Of a stretch of DNA of 64,000 nt, positions 61,222-64,000 are shown one piece after another (within the stretch, counting starts at the first letter, position 1; each line of letters opens with the position of its first letter). The position numbers were made by a program, and so were the translations under genes. Below the pieces are notes generated by a model. The model was given only the letters and a program-made list of their open reading frames with translations, ran no database searches and was not told where the DNA came from. The DNA is taken from contig DPRR01000001.1 of NCBI GenBank assembly GCA_003538625.1, positions 1 to 64,000 on the forward strand, in the 5' to 3' direction. The DNA comes from Ignavibacteriales bacterium. GTDB lineage: Bacteria; Bacteroidota; Ignavibacteria; Ignavibacteriales; Ignavibacteriaceae.

Positions 61222-62445
61222 TTAAACTTTAAGAGTTTCACCTTCTGATTTCGCAATTGTAACTGCACCGCAGCTATCGCTAAAAACATTTACCATTGTT
61301 CGGCACATATCAAGAATTCTATCAACAGCAAGTATTAATCCAACTCCTTCTAATGGTAAACCTACGGCTGTTAAAACTACAGACATCATAACTAATCCAG
61401 CCATTGGAATTCCTGCCGCACCTATTGAAGCAAGTAAAGCAGTAAACACAACTATCATTTGTTGAACAAAACCCAACTCAATTCCGTACGCCTGGGCAAT
61501 AAACATAGCTGCAACACATTCATATAGCGCTGTACCGTCCATATTAACTGTTGCACCAAGAGGTAAAACAAAACTGGATATTTTGTTTGAGACTCCGGAA
61601 TTATTTTCAACGGCTTCTATTGTTAATGGTAATGTTGCAGAAGATGAAGAAGTTGAAAATGCAGTAATCAGCGGAAGTGACATTGCCCTGAAATGCAAAT
61701 ACGGATTCGACTTACCAATAAACTTTAATATCAATGGAAGTGTTATAAAAAAATGAATCGCTAATCCTGCGAGTACTGTAATCATATAAATTCCAAGATG
61801 CTGTACCATACTTAACAGCTTAGCTCTATCCGCTGCCTGATCAGCTACTATTCCGGTAACGATTCCAAGGATTCCCAATGGTGCAAATTTTATAATGAAT
61901 GAGGTTAATTTCATCATCACTTCAAATATTGCATTAAAAAGTCTTATCATAAATTCTGAGTATTCATTTTGAACACGCGGAATAAAAAATCCGATTAGAA
62001 TGGCAAAGAAAATAATTGCAAGCATATCAGCCGACACCAGAGCTTCAAAAATATTTGTCGGTATCATTCTCAGAATTATTTCACCCACAGAACCCGTGGA
62101 TGATGTCAATTCGGGAACATCCATTCTAAAACCTAAATCGGCTCCAACACCGGGTTTTATAAAATCGACAAGGAGTAAACCCGTAAGTATTGCAAATGTG
62201 CTGGTTGTAATGTAGTAGAAAATTGTTTTTACACCCAGCCTGCCTAAACTGCTGGTACCACCAAGGTTTGCCACGCCGGATACGATAGAGGAAAAAACCA
62301 AAGGAACAATTATCATTTTAAGCGCACGCAGGAAAAGATCCCCCATCCATCTAAAATAACCTGAGTATTCTGGAATGAATATCCCAATTATAATGGCAAG
62401 GATAAACGCGATTAAAATTTGCCAATGTAGTTTTAGTTTAAGCAT
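61222..62445 (-). CDS. Dicarboxylate/amino acid:cation symporter (DAACS family)
   Basis: This 407-residue inner-membrane symporter belongs to the GltP/DctA/GltPh family. Signature segments are the serine-rich hairpin STSSSSATLPLTIEA, LPLGATVNMDGTALYE (the NMDGT cation-binding motif), GIPMAGLVMMSVVL and ILDMCRTMVNVFSD with the substrate-binding Asp and Arg. It couples uptake of Glu, Asp or C4-dicarboxylates to Na+ or H+. The choice cannot be made from this sequence. Its stop is 44 nt upstream of the carboxypeptidase start, so the two might share a transcript. Confidence 0.95.
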   Translation of the reverse strand: MLKLKLHWQILIAFILAIIIGIFIPEYSGYFRWMGDLFLRALKMIIVPLVFSSIVSGVANLGGTSSLGRLGVKTIFYYITTSTFAILTGLLLVDFIKPGVGADLGFRMDVPELTSSTGSVGEIILRMIPTNIFEALVSADMLAIIFFAILIGFFIPRVQNEYSEFMIRLFNAIFEVMMKLTSFIIKFAPLGILGIVTGIVADQAADRAKLLSMVQHLGIYMITVLAGLAIHFFITLPLILKFIGKSNPYLHFRAMSLPLITAFSTSSSSATLPLTIEAVENNSGVSNKISSFVLPLGATVNMDGTALYECVAAMFIAQAYGIELGFVQQMIVVFTALLASIGAAGIPMAGLVMMSVVLTAVGLPLEGVGLILAVDRILDMCRTMVNVFSDSCGAVTIAKSEGETLKV

Positions 62446-62498
62446 AAATTATTTTCTATTAATTCAAGACTTAATTTTTAATCATCATATTATTAATA

Positions 62499-62580
62499 GT
62501 CATTTCGAAGGATGGCAAAGCCAGACTGAGAAATCTTATTTAATAAAATATTCAGATTTCTCCCTGCGGTCGAAATGACA
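62499..62580. repeat. 82-bp nested palindromic repeat
   Basis: The outer arms GTCATTTCGA (62499-62508) and TCGAAATGAC (62570-62579) are perfect 10-bp complements. The inner arms GAGAAATCT (62528-62536) and AGATTTCTC (62554-62562) are perfect 9-bp complements. The right 31 bp are also present inside the carboxypeptidase gene at 58659-58689. It lies between hemW and the symporter gene. Confidence 0.85.
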
Positions 62581-62611
62581 ATTCAATTCATTTTTATTTG
62601 TTCAAAATTAA

Positions 62612-63742
62612 TTATAAAATATTTTTTAAGATCTCATCACAAACAGCATAACCTTTAGATGTGAGTTTTATCCAATTATTTTCTATGGACAAATGATGTT
62701 GGTTCTTTAACAATTCAAAATATGAATAATTTTTTTTAATCCAATCATCTGAAAATCTTTTTTTATAATCATTTAAATCCAGACCCGAACTGCGCAATGC
62801 AAGCATAACATATTCATCGTGCATCTGCTCTTTAGAAATTATTTCAGAATTCATAATTGCATGATTATTCAATTCAATTTCAGAAATATATTTTTTTAGG
62901 CTTGAGAAATTCCACCATCGTTTTCCATCCATAAACGAATGCGAGGAAGTTCCGAAACTTAGATATTCCCGATATCTCCAATAAGCATTGTTGTGGATGC
63001 ATTCAAATCCGGGTTTTGTAAAATTAGAAACTTCGTATTGGTAAAAACCATTTGAAACAAGAAAATCAATTGTGGTTTCATAAAGATCAGCGTCGTAATC
63101 ATCATCCTGCATCGTTACTTTTTTATCGAGGACAAGCTTATTCAGAATTGTACCCCGTTCCAGAATTAAGCTGTAGGCGGATAGATGATTTATGGGAAGC
63201 TGAATTGCAGTTTTAAGATTATTAATCCACTTCCCTCTTGTCTGATCAGGGAGATTAAAGATTAAATCAACACTAATGTTTTCAAATCCAACCTCTGCTG
63301 CATTATAAACAGTTTCAATTGCAGTTTGTTTGTCGTGAATGCGAGTAAGAAATTTTAATTCTTCTTCATCAAAAGATTGAATGCCGATACTAATGCGATT
63401 GATTCCGGCATCTTTAAATTTTTTTAATTTTGTTTTATCAACAGTTCCTGGATTTGTTTCCATAGTGATTTCTGCGTTAACATCAACATTAAAATATTTT
63501 TTTATATAATTAAGTATTTCCTGAAGATATGCCGGTTCCATTAAAGATGGAGTGCCGCCGCCAAAGAAAACGGATGTATAAATTCTATCTGTTGAATAGA
63601 GATTTGAAAAATATTTAATCTCTTTTTTTAACGCGTTAAGAAATGATGAAATATTATCCGATGTGATGATTGAATAAAAATCACAATAAATACACTTGTG
63701 ATCACAGAAAGGAATATGAATGTATAATGCACAGTTTTTCAA
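62612..63742 (-). CDS. hemW: HemW-family radical SAM protein (heme chaperone, formerly HemN-like)
   Basis: This 376-residue radical SAM protein has the cluster motif C13-x3-C17-x2-C20 in HIPFCDHKCIYCDFYS, FFGGGTPSLM (SAM-binding glycine motif) and ETNPGTVDKTKL, INRISIGIQSFDEEELK, DLIFNLPDQT and YEVSNFTKPGFECIHN. These fit HemW rather than true coproporphyrinogen dehydrogenase HemN, which has an additional N-terminal region. HemW binds heme and delivers it to respiratory proteins. The N-terminal start (MKNCALYIHIPFC) is the family-standard position. Confidence 0.94.
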   Translation of the reverse strand: MKNCALYIHIPFCDHKCIYCDFYSIITSDNISSFLNALKKEIKYFSNLYSTDRIYTSVFFGGGTPSLMEPAYLQEILNYIKKYFNVDVNAEITMETNPGTVDKTKLKKFKDAGINRISIGIQSFDEEELKFLTRIHDKQTAIETVYNAAEVGFENISVDLIFNLPDQTRGKWINNLKTAIQLPINHLSAYSLILERGTILNKLVLDKKVTMQDDDYDADLYETTIDFLVSNGFYQYEVSNFTKPGFECIHNNAYWRYREYLSFGTSSHSFMDGKRWWNFSSLKKYISEIELNNHAIMNSEIISKEQMHDEYVMLALRSSGLDLNDYKKRFSDDWIKKNYSYFELLKNQHHLSIENNWIKLTSKGYAVCDEILKNIL

Positions 63743-63771
63743 AAAATACTTCTGTTCTTAGTACAAAAGAC

Positions 63772-63790
63772 GCATCCGTTTTTAAGATGC
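63772..63790 (-). terminator. Weak hairpin between hemW and the partial gene
   Basis: GCATC (63772-63776) pairs with GATGC (63786-63790), a 5-bp stem with a 9-nt loop. On the minus strand GTCTTTTG follows. It lies about 28 bp after the partial gene stop. The stem is short, so confidence is low. Confidence 0.35.
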
Positions 63791-63817
63791 CATTTTAATT
63801 TGGTTTATATAACAAAT

Positions 63818-64000
63818 TTATGGTTTAATTTTTAACTCTGTTAAAAATTCCAGCTTGCTGTTTAAAGTATAAATGATCCCGGAGGATGAAACATTTGAAA
63901 CATCAAGTGTTGCAACAAAACATTTATCCTCTTGCGGATTTACCAAATATGTATTTAAGTTATTAATTTCTGGTTGAGTAAGATTAATCTTTAACGGATT
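63818..64000 (-). CDS. Protein of unknown function, C-terminal part only
   Basis: A frame open from the window edge gives the last 60 residues, beginning NPLKINLTQPEINNLNTYLV and ending LKIKP before TAA at 63820-63818. It contains alternating hydrophobic residues (CFVATLDV, GIIYTLN), consistent with beta strands. I recognise no family and the start lies outside the window. The frame was too short and too near the edge for a 60-codon ORF scan. Confidence 0.7.
   Translation of the reverse strand, partial: NPLKINLTQPEINNLNTYLVNPQEDKCFVATLDVSNVSSSGIIYTLNSKLEFLTELKIKP

Noticed and set aside
61179..61289. A 37-residue upstream extension of the carboxypeptidase
   Set aside because: The internal ATG at 61178 gives a clean signal peptide required for a T9SS cargo, while the extension would hide it and overlaps the symporter gene end.

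Overview
The window is low-GC DNA with short intergenic gaps. It carries three large secreted proteins ending in type IX secretion (T9SS) type A sorting domains (NYPNPFNPST-like), lipid A genes (lpxB, lpxK), DUF374 and DUF4397 proteins, and many short palindromic repeats. This combination points to a Gram-negative member of the Ignavibacteria/Chlorobi-side Bacteroidota. That placement is inferred from gene content and protein style, not from a marker search. I see no rRNA, tRNA, CRISPR array, phage or transposase.

Layout. (1) 1-11438: a regulated peptide-transport locus. The N-terminus of a secreted protein (1-195) sits behind a near-consensus sigma-54 promoter (298-313), with a perfect palindrome (402-420) about 125 bp upstream of the expected start. 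The next gene encodes a sigma-54 activator with a degenerate receiver domain. It is co-transcribed with a 1200-residue Ser/Thr kinase-ATPase-TPR protein, two Dpp/Opp-type permeases and a lipoprotein solute-binding protein. Two small ABC ATPases and a YbaK-type deacylase run divergently. (2) 11535-14720: a cupin, an MFS exporter and a berberine-bridge-type FAD oxidase. A signal-peptide-like leader is out of frame in front of the cupin. (3) 14721-15400: a 680-bp gene-free stretch with palindromes, an unexplained structured element and a good terminator. (4) 15401-36465: a leftward block with a T9SS beta-propeller protein, ispD, queA and ppdK, then a tightly packed run of lpxK, DUF374 acyltransferase, lpxB, methyltransferase, HAD phosphatase, T9SS protein, smc and a GH2-like membrane protein. 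(5) 36586-44164: tpiA, an MFS transporter, queC-queF, glnD and gdhA. (6) 44487-53119: M24 peptidase, a 1493-residue hybrid sensor kinase, aat, carbamate kinase and ornithine carbamoyltransferase. (7) 53190-64000: DUF2721, a CBS protein, a MlaF-like ATPase, a DUF4397 lipoprotein, an SppA-type protease with a barrel-like N-terminus, a T9SS M14 carboxypeptidase, a dicarboxylate/amino-acid symporter, hemW and a partial gene.

Functionally, most genes are housekeeping: envelope lipid A, queuosine (queA, queC, queF), isoprenoid, central carbon and nitrogen metabolism (ppdK, tpiA, gdhA, glnD) and chromosome structure. The least ordinary parts are the kinase/sigma-54/peptide-importer locus with its visible promoter and candidate activator site, and the invasion of coding sequence by short palindromic repeats. 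The clearest repeat case is the M14 carboxypeptidase, where three repeat-like segments are translated in frame. One of them matches an intergenic copy in 30 of 31 bases.
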